Source of the DNA: Pseudoscleropodium purum
Taxonomy: Eukaryota; Streptophyta; Bryopsida; Hypnales; Brachytheciaceae
Direction of reading: 5' to 3'
Length of the DNA stretch: 64,000 nt
Assembly (NCBI GenBank): GCA_963969395.1
Contig: OZ017795.1
Location: 31,725,063-31,789,062, forward strand
Shown: piece by piece, positions 11,986 through 26,417 of the stretch
How the letters are laid out: every line of letters starts with the position of its first letter
How positions within the stretch are numbered: position 1 is the first letter of the stretch
Notes under the pieces: generated by a model
What the model was told of the DNA's origin: nothing
What the model saw: the letters and a program-made list of their open reading frames with translations, nothing else
Databases searched by the model: none
Program-made: the position numbers and the translations under genes

Positions 11986-14900
11986 TATTTATGTTTTACA
12001 TTTGTTTTGCATGACTTTCTTCTTGCCATGGTTTATTAATTGTATTTTAAAAACTAATCTTACAATAGTTTTCTACAAAAGATTATTTAATGTACATACT
12101 CCTAAAGTTCCTTGACAATATTTCATCAAAATTTATTCCAATGCTTTCATTTCTAGTGCAAAGAATTGAAAAAAATTATTCTATTGCATATCCAATCATA
12201 TTGTTAAGTACTAGAACAGTGTGAAGCTATTTGAAAAAGTTTCAAAAACTTTGATAGGGTAGATTGCAAGACAAACTAATCTATAGTCTTTAATTGACAA
12301 GTCAAGCGCCTCATATTTGATTTTTGAGAGGTCTTCAAAGTCATACAAAAGCTTGCTAATTTTACTTCATTTCCCAACTTTGAATAAAGTTTGCCAATTT
12401 TACTTGATTTGAGATCTAAAAACTTGTATTGTACTTATCCATTTGCTTTGAAAAGCGTTTTTATGATTTTCACCATTTAAAATTTAAATGTGCAAGTATT
12501 GATTTTGAGTTATTTGCAATTTATACTTATAAAAAAGTTGCATTTCAACAATTGCAAGGTGGATTGTGTAATGAATTTGATAGCTTTTCATTTGAAATGA
12601 ATTTTTTTGAAAGTGAATTTTAGTGTACTAATACAAATTTTAGTTGTTCATGTCACCTCCAATCCCAAAAGAAATTTATGTGCAAATTTTTGGAATATTG
12701 TGGAGAGGGACAAATTACTAAAAATAGAAAATGTACCAATTTTTCTTGTCATAATCTCACAACTCCTATGCAAGTTTGCACTCAAAATTGGTGTACATAC
12801 TAATAAGAAAGATATTTAAACATCTATATAGTTAGATTTTTTTTTAATATGCTTCATTAGAATTAACTATAAGCCCATATTCTTTTTGCATAGTCAAAAC
12901 ACACTTGAAAAGGCTTAGGCCTTTAGGGGTTAAGCAAGGAGCAAGATCCATGTCCCACTTCAAGGAGATTTTTTATCCTAGTTTTTTATTCTCTATTGGA
13001 CTACTCACTAGGGCTCTAATAATGGTTTAACCCCTTCAAGTCCTAAGTGTCCCCTCACGAGACACTTGGATTTTTGGATAAGCTCATTCAATCTTAATAT
13101 TCAATATGATTTTTTCAAATTTTTGGGGAGCATGTAGTTTCTCACAAGCTTCGCATGCATATAAATTTCATCGAATTCTGACTTATAGTTTAGAAGTTAT
13201 GAGCATTTTTGTGAAAATTTCAATTCTTTGGGCAACTGCAAGCAAGGGAATTTGCCTTGACTATGGCAGGGCAGCAGCATGGGGCACAAGGGAAGCTTAA
13301 GGGGAGGGCAACGGGTTCCATGATGAAGGATTTGTAGATTTAGATAGTTATAGTTCTCCATTGGAAGTTCTAGGTAACTTAAAGCTCCCAATGATTAGAA
13401 CAGATTGGAAACATATCGCAAACACACCTTGACCCTTTTTCCATGCCATTCCCAAAGCCATATTTCATTATTTATTCACATAGTGCTTCTAAATTCCATA
13501 GGTGATAGAGTGTTTTGTTTTGTTTTTCAAATTTCTTTTTTGGAGATTGCAAAGGCATACTATATCTTTCAATCCACCATGTGGATTCTTGAATTTCAAA
13601 TTTATGTGGTGGAAAATTCGCTCGAAAAATTATGTGAGGCATTGTGAACTTTTGGACATTGTTGCATTGCAATATTTTTATGGATGTGTTCCATGCCATT
13701 TTTTGACTTAAAATTTTTTGGAGACATTTCTAATATGATCTAGAATATGATATATTTTTAAATTTAGGCACCCATAGTGAAATTTTTTTCCACAATCAAT
13801 GGTCAAAGACAACTGAATTGTTAGGCACAATCAAAAAATAAATAAAGAATGACTTCAAATGCTTATATCTTTCAATCCATGCGATCAAATGTCACAAAAA
13901 TTTACCACTTCTTTTTCTATAAGTCGAATACAAGATCCTATAGTTAGATTTCCAATAAAAACATTTTGTTGAAAATTTTGATAAACGCAGTAGTAGGAGC
14001 AATTGTGGGTGGTTTTTGACAAAAAAAATGGCCTTGGGGCTTTAGGGGTTAACTGAAAATAGCTTTTTTGGTACCTTGACATACAAATGCTTTAGATTTT
14101 GAATCTTTTTTACTTAAAATCTTTGCTAAAGTGATCTCAAATTCAAATTTTTATATTACAAAACTAAGTTGAGAGTGTACGGAAACAAATTCTAGAAAAT
14201 AATGTTATTTTCAATATTTCAAGAATCCTTGAATAGAAGTAGGTATTAGATGGAAAGAGAACTAAATCTTCAATAGTTCTAAAATGGAATTGGATTACAC
14301 CAATTTAAATAACATGGACCATTTATTATTAGAACATTGTCTAAATTGAGTTTAAAATCAAATTCTACATATATTTTCAAGAAGGTGTTTTGATTGCCAA
14401 AGTAACAATATTCTTTGTAGCTTTCACATCATTAGACCATATGAAATGAATCAAAGGCTTGCCTTGTCGATATAAAAATAACCTATGAAATTTTTTAAAT
14501 TTTTAATAGGGTTGCGCTAGTCTCTATCCCACCAATTACGCCAAACTAAAGGTTTGGGGGCTCCATTTTTGGGTTGGGAATCCAAGCAATGAGAATTTTT
14601 GTACAAGTATTGGAGACTTGGAGTCCAAGAAGCATTAGATTTCTATTGAAAGTCAATGTTTTATTGAACCCTTTAGCTATTAACTTGTATCCCTACTTAA
14701 AATATAAAAATGCTAATTTTTTAATTTTAGAATGACTCAGTAAAAAAATGCACCTTGTAGTTCTATACTATATTACAAACATATATAGAGGTCTTTAGAC
14801 TAATTTGAATATATATTGAACTTGATATGAATTTTTTAATTTTTCTATTAATAAATTCATAAGTGTGAAAAAAATTATGGCTAATAGAAGACATGTAATT

Positions 14901-17900
14901 TTATCTTTGAAAAATAAATACAAAAATCACATTTATAGATAATTGCAAAATGAAGTTTGAAAAATAGTTATAAGCTCATTTTTTTAGCTTTTAGAGTTAT
15001 AGGCTTCTAGACTTCATTTGACATAGAAGTTTTAGCAACTCATTTTGTTGAACTTTGAAAGTGTAAGTAGACCAATAGCCAACATTAATTCTTTAATTGT
15101 CAATACACAAATCCTAAAGATTTAAGCTCCATGGTTTCAAATCTAGTTGTTTTTGTAAATTATATTGTTTTACTAAAAAAAACTTTCAATCCTCTCATTA
15201 TTAAAAATAAAAATTTCAATTAATGCAAATTTTTTATGGCCTTTGTTCCAAAAATTAATTGAATTTTAAAGGTTCCTGTTGACTCCTTCAACAAAAACTT
15301 TTCAACTCCTACAATTGAAAAGACACTAAAGCCTCTCATGGTTGCAAATTGGTAAACATTCGACCTATTTTTGTAAGTTCCATTAATTGCTTCAAAATCC
15401 TTCCAACTCTTATTTTCTTTTGTAGATTCCAAATTTCCTAGCCTTGTTTCCAAAAATTAATTGAACCCCTCAAGTTTTAGGTGGTTCTTTGAAAAGATAC
15501 TATATTCTTTGTGGGCTTCAATTTTAGTTGTGTAAATTTGAAATCCCTTTATTTTTGTTGTATCCTCAAAATTATGTTATTTTTGTCTCAAGTAGCTTTA
15601 TTCCACTATTTTAGTCATAGCTTCAATGGATTCCATAGTTGCCAAGTGAACCATATCTTCATGCATACAAAAAATCAAAGATCACTTCAAAAATTGGCTA
15701 AACTAGTTCAAATCTAAAGGTCATAATAAAATTCAATATATTTTTGAGTTTTTTGTATTTTTTGTTGCCCAGGATTGGCTATCTTTAATTTGGATAGCAT
15801 ATTTTTTTTGCTGATGTGGACCAATAGGATTAAAAATCATATCCCTACAAAGTCAATAATTCATTATATCTTTATACAACAAGTGGTGCAGCTCCATTTC
15901 ATCAATAAATCATATATTAGATATCATGAATAGGATAAATTGTAAATGCATTCTCCAACCATTATTTTATTAAAAGATCATGTTTTTCCTTTTTCTTTTA
16001 ATTAAAGCAATTACTAATGGGAGCTTGAAGAAAATATGGCAAAATCCAGAAAGACTAAATACATCTATTAACCTCTTGATTTGAAGTATTATAAAGATGT
16101 ATTATATACATCTATATGGAAAAGTGAACATGGTATCTCTTATATTAAAGGTAAATTATGGCACGATTTTATTGTTTATGTTTTCATCTCCACAATTTTT
16201 CCTTCATACCTTCTCACTAAACTCTAAAGACATTCAAACATCTTGATGTAACTTGGCATTTCTTTGTCTTTGCATTACAACAAATTATGTTCTAGTTATT
16301 TCATAAATAGAAGTTGAGTTTTTTGAATTTTGAATTAAATTTGTACAACTAGATTTCTACTTCCTTTGTCCTACTAAAAACCTCCAAATTTTTTTCCATG
16401 AAGGATTATCTGTATTTTTAGTCTTAGTGCCAATAATACATGCATCCTAGAACCAATAACCCATCCCTTAGATCTGTGCCAAATTTTGAGTTGAGGCAAT
16501 GTTGTTTAAGCACCCAAAATCCATGTATTTTTTTTTTATCATATTTGAACTCAATTTGTAAATGTTGCCCACAATTCATGAACATTCAATTTCTAAGAAA
16601 CCTAGTCTTTAGCCAAATTGCAAGTCCATCTGCTAGTTTAGATAGAAGAAACTTGGTCCACAACCAAATGACAACTCTATCTTTAAAATTCACAAATTGC
16701 CGCTTAGGATCTAAGTGGATCAAAAATTCATGATTTGAGAATAGAGTTGGAGTATGAAAGATCAAGTTTCAACTAAATAATGCTAGTCTTTGAGTAGAGC
16801 GTTAAAAAAAAGTTGAACTCATTGTTACGTCCTATTGCCTAAATGTGCATGTTGACACTACTATTTGAGTAGAAGACGTTGACAACTTCATTTAGAGTGT
16901 GCAAGACGTACAAAGTATGCAAGATTGATTTGGATTATCGAATTTGTTGCTTAAATTGACCCCACTAGGTTGTTCAAGATGGCCAACATGGCCAACACTT
17001 ATTGAATGGTCAAAATTAATAAATAGAGTTTTTTAGTGGGACACAAACTATGCTTGATTTGGAATTTTTTAATGAGATAGAAGGAGTAACTGATATTACC
17101 GATGTTATTCAATATAAACTTTAACTTAAAATTCTAATTAAATTTATGAATTTCTTTCTATAATTAATGACATCCTAAATATATATAATTTTAGAAAAAA
17201 TCATAATAAAATATATTCAAAATATGAAAACCAGGACTCTTTTTTTTCTATTCTACAAGTGACAACCAAATGAAGATTATTGAATATGAATATGCTTATA
17301 TTTCAAATTACTTTATACCAAATCTAGGTTTTAGAAAATAATTCAAAACCTTTTAGGGGGATGGAAAATCTAATGTATTATAGATGAAAGCTATGGAATT
17401 TAAAATGGATAAAGACCTAATACATCATTGATGAAAAAAATACAAAAGCACTTGTAAAACTCAAAATTGCCAAAGTTATGAATCCTATAAGAAAAAATAG
17501 TAGACAAAGTAATTGTAGCTTTATTCAAGGCTTCACTATTCTACTCCATGGCTTTAATCGTCTTGATTCAAAAAGTGTTGTGAGAGTCAACTCATGGATT
17601 ATTTTCCCCGAGTTTGTCCAAAAATTAGCAAAAATATCCTACAAATGTCAACACATAAATTGACATTGATCTTAAGTTTGTCACTAGAATGTAAATGTTG
17701 CTTTAAAATCAATTGGCAAAATTTCAAAGAAAGTTCTCAATTGACAAATATCATCCATTATTTTCATAGATTAAATAAATTCTAAATTGAAAAAATAGAA
17801 AGAATGAGGTGATTCGATCTAGTAGCTTGACTATAATAAATATAAAAATTTCAGAATCTATAAAACATACGCATGTTTATGAGAGAATATGTATAATGTG

Positions 17901-18050
17901 CAATCATTCTACAATGTTTGGGAGTATTGTTGCTTTGACTATTGTATGTTTTTCAAAGCTTGAATGATAATATTTGTATATATGAAATCATGGTAAAGAA
18001 CTTATATGATTTAGCCCCTTGCAAAATTTGAAAAAGAACAATTAAATCAC
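11986..18050. other. AT-rich intergenic spacer containing one TTAA-flanked element
   Basis: Apart from the inverted-repeat element at 13027-14052, no coding exon chain, RNA gene or other ordered structure was seen. A lone CTTTAGGGGTTAAG string at 12921-12934 resembles the right end of that element family and may be a remnant of another copy. Confidence 0.55.
13027..14052. mobile_element. TTAA-flanked inverted-repeat element, family B, copy 2
   Basis: Left end TTAACCCCTTCAAG and right end CTTTAGGGGTTAA form short terminal inverted repeats bounded by TTAA, about 1.02 kb apart. The interior shares segments with the copies at 26981-27926 and 38665-39830, including a shared ATACAAGATCCTATAGTTAG-like stretch near 13930. 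There is no coding capacity, so it is non-autonomous. Confidence 0.7.
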
Positions 18051-20123
18051 ATGGCTGTGGCATTACAATGTACACATGGCACCCTTGAAATTGTTTTATT
18101 TGTCAAAGATACAACAAAGTAAGATTTAATTTTAGGTAAATGAATATACATTTTATAAGTCAAAAAAATAGAACTCATAAATGTTAATAACAACAACCAA
18201 CCTAGATTATGTATAAAATATACAGGACTTGTAGGAACTTTTTGGAATTATGTAAGGCAGGTTATTACGATGGTACTACTTTCCATGTACGACTTTTCTT
18301 CTAAAATTACTTAAATTGATAATGAATATAATATTTAATATTAATAGGATTTCAATTCAATGTTTTTGTTTTTAATTTTTAAATTGTATTAAAATTTAAT
18401 TTGCAGAAAATAATTCCACATTTCATGTGTCAAGCTGGCGATCCATCAGGTAAAACCTTGTAGGACTTACATTCCTTAATATATTAACTTACCATATTGA
18501 CAAGAATTAGATATCATTGAGTAGTAAATAAAATTGAATAAAAAAATTAATTTTTCTCTTACCTAGTCAATTTTTGTAATAATCATTCAACAAAGTCCTG
18601 CTTACATCCTTGCATTTGAATTTTGAAAGAGCTAAAAGATGCATTTTTAACATGCATTTCATTAAAAAGTTTGGATTGATATATTTTTTTAATAAAATAT
18701 CTTATCAATAAAATTATTTTTAAAATTAACAAATTTTTAGCATATGATAATGAGTATTCTCATTTTTCGCTTTGTATATAAATTGCATCCATATATCTTA
18801 GGCATTATATGAATAATTTTATAGATAGAAAAGTAATAGTATATGTTGCTATAAAATAATGCCATTCTAATCAAAATGCTTAAAGAATGTCAACTAAAGT
18901 CAATTTTTGCATTGCTTTAATTATTATGAAATAGTAAACATTGAATAATCTATTATTGGTTGGTAAGAATCTTGGTGTTAATCAATGATTATATGACACT
19001 AGTTGCATATTTCTAAAAGTCATTTGTTGCATGTTTACAATCACTAGGGTTTTAGTAAAACTAAAGTTTTATATAGGTACGGGAAGAAGAGGTGAATCAA
19101 TTTATGGTACAAAGTTTTGTGACGAAATGAGTGCAAAACATAGCCATGATCGAAAAGGAATTGTTTCAATGGCAAACTTTGGTCGAAATACAAACACCTC
19201 ACAATTTTTTATATTATTTGAACCAGTTAGTTATACATTGCTATAAACCAAATATCTTAGTTTTCAATTTACAAAATATCGTCAAATTTTTAATTAGAGA
19301 TTAAAAGAATTGCAAATTTTTCAAAGAATTCAAAATCATAATAATGTCTTATTATTTTTTAATAAGTACATATTTTGTATTCTTTGATTTTGATTTAATA
19401 TTTCTTAGAATATGATAATATCTCTATTTTGATAGAGTCCGCATTTGGATGGCAAACACACCATATTTGGACAAGTCAAGGAGCATTGCCTCCCAATACT
19501 TGATGCAATGCAACAAGTAAAAATCAAGGCAACAAAACCTATTGTTCCAATAAAATTGTATGAAATATGTTGTAGTCTAGTCTTAAAAGAACTCTTACAT
19601 AATATTAAACAATTGGTCAATTTTTTTAGACTATTATTGTGTTTTTTGCTTATTATTTTTGAAATTATTAAATTATCTTTTCATTAAATTAATAAACATA
19701 ATATTTTTTTTCTTAAAAATAAAATTTTGGTATTTTCTTAATAGAAAACATTTTCAAACTTTGATAAAATATAAAGTCAAAACAATTACTTACATGTTGC
19801 ATAAAAAATTGAGCTTGATTATAATGTATATTATAATGTCTATATACAAACTTAAAAATATATTAAAAAAAAAAAAAATCTTAGACATGAAATTACATCA
19901 AACTTCCGATTTAAAATAGCATATTGAATGAATGTTTATTTCTTTAAAAAAAACATTAATGCAAAGCCCTTAAAAAAATTGGCAATTACTCTTACTTAGG
20001 TTTGTAGCAGAGGTAATAGATGATCCTTGGGAAGGCCAAGATTTGCCCTCTGGAGCAAAAATTCCTACAAAACCATTAGTTGGTGATTGTGGCTTCCATG
20101 TTTCACCATGTAGTGTAATGTAA
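18051..20123 (+). CDS. Single-domain cyclophilin (peptidyl-prolyl cis-trans isomerase family)
   Basis: Six exons assembled by eye: 18051-18118, 18226-18286, 18407-18449, 19077-19225, 19436-19568 and 20008-20123 (TAA). All introns are GT-AG, the phases match, and the total is 570 nt (189 residues). The cyclophilin fold is recognisable throughout: [62 protein letters not shown] and [13 protein letters not shown]. By alignment to human cyclophilin A, F49, M50, Q52, A90, F102 and H115 keep the active-site identities. The catalytic Arg55 is Lys44 and Trp121 is His110, so isomerase activity may be reduced. A tail of about 36 residues ([11 protein letters not shown]...) follows the barrel and is not one I recognise. 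Exon 5 could instead end at 19516 with exon 6 starting at 20013. Introns and exons are AT-rich. Confidence 0.8.
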
Positions 20124-20772
20124 CAATTTGATTAAACACTTTACAATGGTTGGAAGTTGAATCTACAACAAACATGCAACCAACGGGTCTTCCTCCAGGA
20201 AACCTGAATAACACAATACTATGTCAACCTGCACTAATTTAAAATTTATCTTCATGAAGCCTGACGACACCTGCTGCTTCCATTGCTGAATCATGATGTT
20301 ATGAAGCTCCAGTCCATGACTTTTTAAGTGTGAAAAATATTTTTGATAAAACAAAACCGTATTGAAACAAATGACTTCAAATTCATTTCAAGGTACAAGA
20401 GGAAAAGACAATAAGGTACAAGTTCCAATTCGCTTGTTCAAAAAATCATGAGACATCTCTGACAAACACCTGAAGATCGTCACAGGTGCTTACGGGTTAA
20501 GCTTTTTATGGTACAAATCCAGAAGAATATTATAATAGACTCTATGAGCCCTTTCATCAGTTTTACAATTAATCATCCCTCAGGTGCTGTAAACTAGTAA
20601 AGCTTACTTGATTGCTAAATCTCAACAGAAAGATCTTCGGCTGCCCATATCATGAGTAAATACCTGGTAACGATGAAGTTTAGATCGGGAGGAGTCTGAG
20701 TCGACTTGTGCAAGGTCATTTGCTGTTTTACATCAGAGAGCAGATTTAAAAAAAAAAATAGTATTCATTCTC
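20124..20772. other. Convergent 3' intergenic region
   Basis: This short gap separates the cyclophilin stop from the coiled-coil gene stop on the opposite strand, and presumably holds both 3' UTRs. An A-run at 20750-20757 lies just outside the minus-strand stop. No ORF with support. Confidence 0.5.
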
Positions 20773-23700
20773 TTAGGTCCTCTTCTTGGGGATTCCCATT
20801 GCTACCATCTGGTCAACTTCTTCATCATTCATGTCCAAACCAACATCTGGCCCATCAACGCTTAACTCGTCTTCATTGAACTCAATCTGGTGATACTCCA
20901 CGACTTCATGTAAAAACTGGTTCTCCCTTGCATAATTTGCATTCTCTTGCTGCAAACGCTGTTTCTCAGCGAGCAAGGTCTCAAGTTGAAGCCTCACCTA
21001 CAAGAAAAGAAAAGACCAGTAGAAGATTATGATTCAGGTCAGCTTCAGGCATCCAAGAATGACGTGGGGACTTCAGATACGAATAGAAGATGTACCAGCA
21101 CAGTCACAGAACCATGTGTCTCAAGAATTGCTTAAAAGGAACCCGATACCACACAATTTGTCTACCACCAGAAGTAAAAATGAACAGAAAATTTTACCAG
21201 GTCATCCTCATCTGGTCTTGTTCCCTTAACCACACTCTCACGAAGCCTCCGGTTCTCTTCCTCAAGCTGAGCACAGCGATCTCTCAGAAACGTCAGATCC
21301 CCCCTTACAGTCTTCAATTCCCGTAACAACATCTTCGCCTTTGATGCCATAGCCATTGCTACCTGAGACCAATCAGGGACCAGAATTTCAAACATGAGGT
21401 TTAGTGATACTGATTTCTGAGTTTAAGCTCAACTCAGTTTGACCTGATATCTGAATTTATGTTCAATTCTCCTGTTAATCCCCAGATGTAGCCATTTGAT
21501 CCGTCACTGCATCTACAATAAGCATGAATGTAAAATAGAGGACAAACATCCTCGATGACATAATGCACAAGCTTGTGGTCAACCCACTCCCACATCCAAA
21601 CAAAGACAGATACAACCCAAAATGATTAAACAAACACAGAATTGAGCTTTAACTTCGTTTTCAAAGAACTCCCATCACGGACTAAATACATCGCCCCATA
21701 ACTCTGTCACCACGTTCTATTTAAACAAGGGCGACCATTTAGACTGAAAGCAGTCAATTTCAGAGAAAGCTAAAAAGTTTAAATGCTCTACATATTGCTA
21801 GGAAAGAAATTCATATCATACATCACGAGAAGCTTTCAGTTGAATGTCTCCAGATAGGCCTGTATCGTCTGGTTTACCAGTCCCATCCGGTTTTTCGACT
21901 GAGCCTCGCAAAGAAGCAGAGGGACTGATAGAAGGCGACTTCTTCCAAAGAGGCACACTTTTTCGCAAAATACTACTTCGCGGTTCTGGAGTCAGAATTT
22001 CAGTGGCTTTTGATTCCACCATATTCAACCCTTCCTGCATCAAGAAAATGGTTGGAATAAATGTTAAAAATTGTAAGAGCACACCACCCGCCAGATAGAG
22101 TTGAACTTTGATCCAACACGAAAAGAGATTCATCAGGACTACAGAGATCAGCAACTGCAACTGCAGGCCACCAAATTTCATCTAGTGGACTGGATCCTGG
22201 TTCGTATTGTTTTCACGTCAACTGCAAATAGCTCTGTCACTTGCCATTTCAGAATCCAATTACAGGGGTCTGATTACTAGCAGTTATATCTCTCATAATG
22301 TTGGACATTTATGCCAATCGTTATTTGACAGCATACCTCGATGGCAGTTCCAAGTGTATCACCTAGAAGACTCAGGGAGGAAGCAATAGCATCCAGGCCT
22401 TTCTGCAACGTCGGCCCTTCAGTTCCCTTCACTGCACTGCCTTCTACAGTTTGCTTCACTTCAGGAACCTGCACTTTCCAAGCAGGACTTCTCAGCAACA
22501 TATTGTCTAATAGTATATCGACAAGCAAAATCAATGCTGTAACAATAAAGCCATCAAAAACAGCATAAAACGAACTCTTGAAAATCAACAAAAACTCTAC
22601 TTACACTTACCACTGAGTGAGGAATTTCAGTTTATGTGCTATTAATGACAAGTCAAACAACAGTTCCTACCATAAAGTCAGTACAATAACTGAGTATAAG
22701 GAGAAGGGGATGAATCGGTGCATGAAGAATCCAACTGAGTGAAAGATTACTAGACAAGAGCTCAAAACACATATGACTACATAAACGCACATTCAGTAGC
22801 CGTTTCATATCAATTATCAAGTAACCCAGCTTTGATAAGGACTCTTTGCGTTTTGCCACCCTTGATTCACAACACAGCAACGATACATGAAGACTAAAGT
22901 GCAAAACAACGAAAGCGCATGACATTTTCCCAGGACTAAAGCACGATCGAAAGACTAATGAAGATCCCAGATTCCTACCGAAACATAAGAGACCTATGAA
23001 TTACAAAGAAAAGGATCGGTCTACCTACGGAGATTTAGAAAATTAGCATCTAGACACTACATCCAACTAGCTTGAAGACATTATGCATTTTAAACCACAT
23101 GAAGGATTTGCATAAAACGAACGGTGTGTTTAGCACGTGAATATTGAGGATCGAGATGACTTCGTTTGAAAGCATAAACATAAAACAATTGACTTGCAAG
23201 GTAGTATGAAGAGAGACATGCGAGTGACACCCCCAAAGAACTGATAGTAATGTACTCCGTAACAATTACAAATAAAGCAGAGAAACCAGAAAAAAGTGGA
23301 CCCGACAAGAAAAGGAACGTAGGTGTGACAAACAGTCGTCTCTCACCAATTCAAGGACAGATACAAGTAGCTTGAGATCAAAGCCTCGGAAATCTATCAC
23401 CCAACTTACTTTATGTCCTCCATAAACATATTGTCTGTTACAATTCCAGAACCAAGGAAATTCCAAGATGAGAGAGGAATAGCCATAAAAACCCACCCGG
23501 AGAAAATCAGAACAGTAATGACAAGAAGATTGATTGATTGAGATTAAGAGCGCTTAAACAACACCTTAAATGGAAAATGTGAACGGTCCAAGAATTACCC
23601 TGAAAAAGAATTAACTGACCTAGCTGAGGGAAGACAAAATCACGCTTCGTGTGGTCAAGGATGAATTGTAGCGTTCCAAGCTCATTCATGTGGTACTGGA

Positions 23701-26417
23701 ATTAGCTGATGATCAAGGATTGTCGAAAGAATCTAGTATACAGTATATCATCAGTATCTCATCTCAAAAATCTCTCCACAATTTCATGTATCCGAGATTA
23801 TGCTGTAATCCCGCTCCTACGAGGGGCAGAGATCGGTTTACAACTAATCCTTGCTAAGCGCGGAAATTCAGAGTATGGGGTGCTGAATCAGCGTACAAAT
23901 AATCGCTTTACAACTCCACAACCTCCGATAATTACCCAGGCAGGCGTCTCGCTATCGGAAACATTACAACGTTGATCGGCGGAACATTATGCACAATAGT
24001 GTTAAACCCATCTCTAAACAGAAAAATCATCTCGCGTCCTCACAGATTGAAACTACTAGTCGTCCTGGAATTTCGGGTTGATGAATCATAGAAATTAGAT
24101 ACAGACGACAGCATAAGCAGCCTCTGAAAGATTCTTTTGAAACCAAGTCTCAGCTGCACCCTCCAAAGCGTATGCTGGAGGGATTAAGATAGAGGTAATG
24201 ACGTGAAAGTTCACAAACCTGGTCAACACTCGGTGGATTTTCTACAGCTTCTTTCTGAATAAGGACAGGGTCTTTCCTAGATTCGCTGTCATATTCAGAA
24301 GTGGGGATCCCATCTTCCAGGAGCACTGCCCTGGCCTTGTTTGTGAATGTAGTCCAGCTCCAAAATTTACCATCGGAAGATGACCTTTCGGGATCCAAAG
24401 GACTCCGAGGACTTTGCAATGAACCTCCTTGTACTGATGACTCAGAACTCTATCAAAAACACACAAAGAACCGATCACCCTGTTATGGCAAAAAGATTTC
24501 CCATCGTATCGTCACATACTATGACTGCAACTATGCAGTTAACTGCGTCCAGATGCATTGACAGTAAAAATTTACTTGTCACAATCCCAACTTATATTAT
24601 ATCGTATCCCCAAAATAAAAGATGAATGCAAACCGACCCTAAGCTTTTCGTGTCCAGCGTAAGGGGAGAATCTTGAACTCAAGAACTACCTCCGAAAGAA
24701 AAGGTTCTTAACTTCCAAACTTCTGCAATAAGAAAGTCGCAAACAAACAAGCAATGGCCAACCATAATCTGAATTCGAATTGAATCATGGAATCCCAGAG
24801 GTATAAAACTGTAGCCAAAATGAGTTCAAATCTAATGAGAGTGAAAATGGCAGAGGATGGACTAATCTGCTAGCCTATATTAACCCTGTATCACAACCCG
24901 AGGAGGAACTTCAGCCCTGTCAGATTTACACGTTTGCACTGGATGCAACTGGAAAGGAATAAAAATAATAATAATAAGAGGAAACTATAGATGGGAACAT
25001 ATGATAAGAATAAGAACTTCACAAATTGTCAAATCGGTAAGGAGAGACATTTGATGAAGAAATGTACTAAGAAGAAAATTAAGAATGGGAGAACGAATGC
25101 ACATAAATTGAGAACAGTATCTTCGACTCCAGAAGAACATAAATGAGCTGCGAAGGTGTCGGCAAGCGTAACACAAGCTTTTCAGTACTCGCTATCGTTC
25201 CCTCCACCAACGGATATTCTCCGCTAACAAATAGAGACTGCCGCTCAGAATCTAATAAGAATACAGTGCTGTTCCAGCGTCATTATTTGTATTATTCCTT
25301 ATCGGAGGTACAATACATATAAACTTGAGAACATATGTAAACAGAGATAACGCTGTTATTCTGTCATGAATTAGAGTGCAAACAAATGAAGACAGTAAAC
25401 AGTGAGTCAGAGGCTAGAAAGTGAATATCAACCGTCCTCGTGAGACCTTAAAGAAGGTCAAACTAATGTGGAAAGCAATCAGACTTCATTAACAATTAAT
25501 TGGCCGCTTCTGCAAGCCAACAAAGGAAACAGAACCGAGTACAGAGCCTACCACGCTGGAGAACGTTCAGCAATCCGATGTAGGCCTTAACCTACTCCTC
25601 CGAAAGATAAATTATCCAAGTTATTGCTCTACTGCAAAGACCATGACTCACTGCACCTGACATCATCCTCTATCCCACAAGCACTCATACTTTAAAAGAG
25701 TCTCTGAGCGAGCTCCAAATTGATAAATATCTTCCAAGATAACACTCTCACACAGCAACATCAACTCGACTGTACTTCTCAGTTCTCCGTCCGGAAGGGA
25801 GAAAATTTAACATACTTCTAAAATCATAGAAATTACACTTCAGGAACAACACAAGCTTCAAAATTCTAGCCAACACTGATTATCTCAAAACACAAGCCGT
25901 AAACCCAGGCACACATCTCCCATCCTATCCCTCCCTTCGGTTACACTCCGCTTACATGTCACAGCATCACACGAAGACTTCCAGCGCATCATAGAAGCTT
26001 CCTCTTCTAAGAAGCCTTGATGACTTGCGCGCACAGTCACAAAGAACGGCGTACGAGGACGTCCTCGCTCCAATTTGAACGTCTTTCAATTACATCTAAA
26101 ACGTAACACCTCAAGATAACAGCATAACCAAAAAGAAGAAAGAAAACTATTAACCAGAAACTCAATCCAAAAACTCAAATCCGATGTAAACGACAATGCA
26201 GAGCCACGTAAAAACCAGCTTCCTCGGCACATAACAACAATGCAGCAGCTTGCACACACGGATCCTTAACCGGCATCATAGAAAGAACCAAATCCAAGCC
26301 ATCACAGAAAGTCTCCTCCCTCCGCGCACCTTCCCTCTTAACATAAGCCAACGAATTTACCTCTTTCGGCCGAAGCTGCTGCTGCTGCTGCTCCGTCGCT
26401 GCGGCGGTATCCTCCAT
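20773..26417 (-). CDS. Plant coiled-coil protein of unknown function
   Basis: Exons on the minus strand: 26417 to about 26192, 24449-24219, 22468-22337, 22034-21822, 21362-21198 and 20997-20773 (TAA). The last five are all phase 0 with good splice sites. Exon 1 starts [20 protein letters not shown] with a Gln run and a conserved-looking segment ([20 protein letters not shown]). It ends in a phase that does not fit exon 2, so at least one small exon between 24.45 and 26.19 kb is probably missed, or the exon 1 donor is wrong. The middle is Ser/Pro-rich. The last two exons form a long coiled coil ([20 protein letters not shown], then [20 protein letters not shown]). The C-terminus is acidic and then ends IPKKRT. 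It resembles a conserved uncharacterised plant family annotated as tropomyosin-like or ROP-interactor-like; I do not assign a role. Confidence 0.75.

Noticed and set aside
25885..26073. Minus-strand ORF in the first intron of the coiled-coil gene
   Set aside because: Phase and boundaries do not bridge exon 1 and exon 2 and the residues look non-conserved. The true missing exon was not identified.
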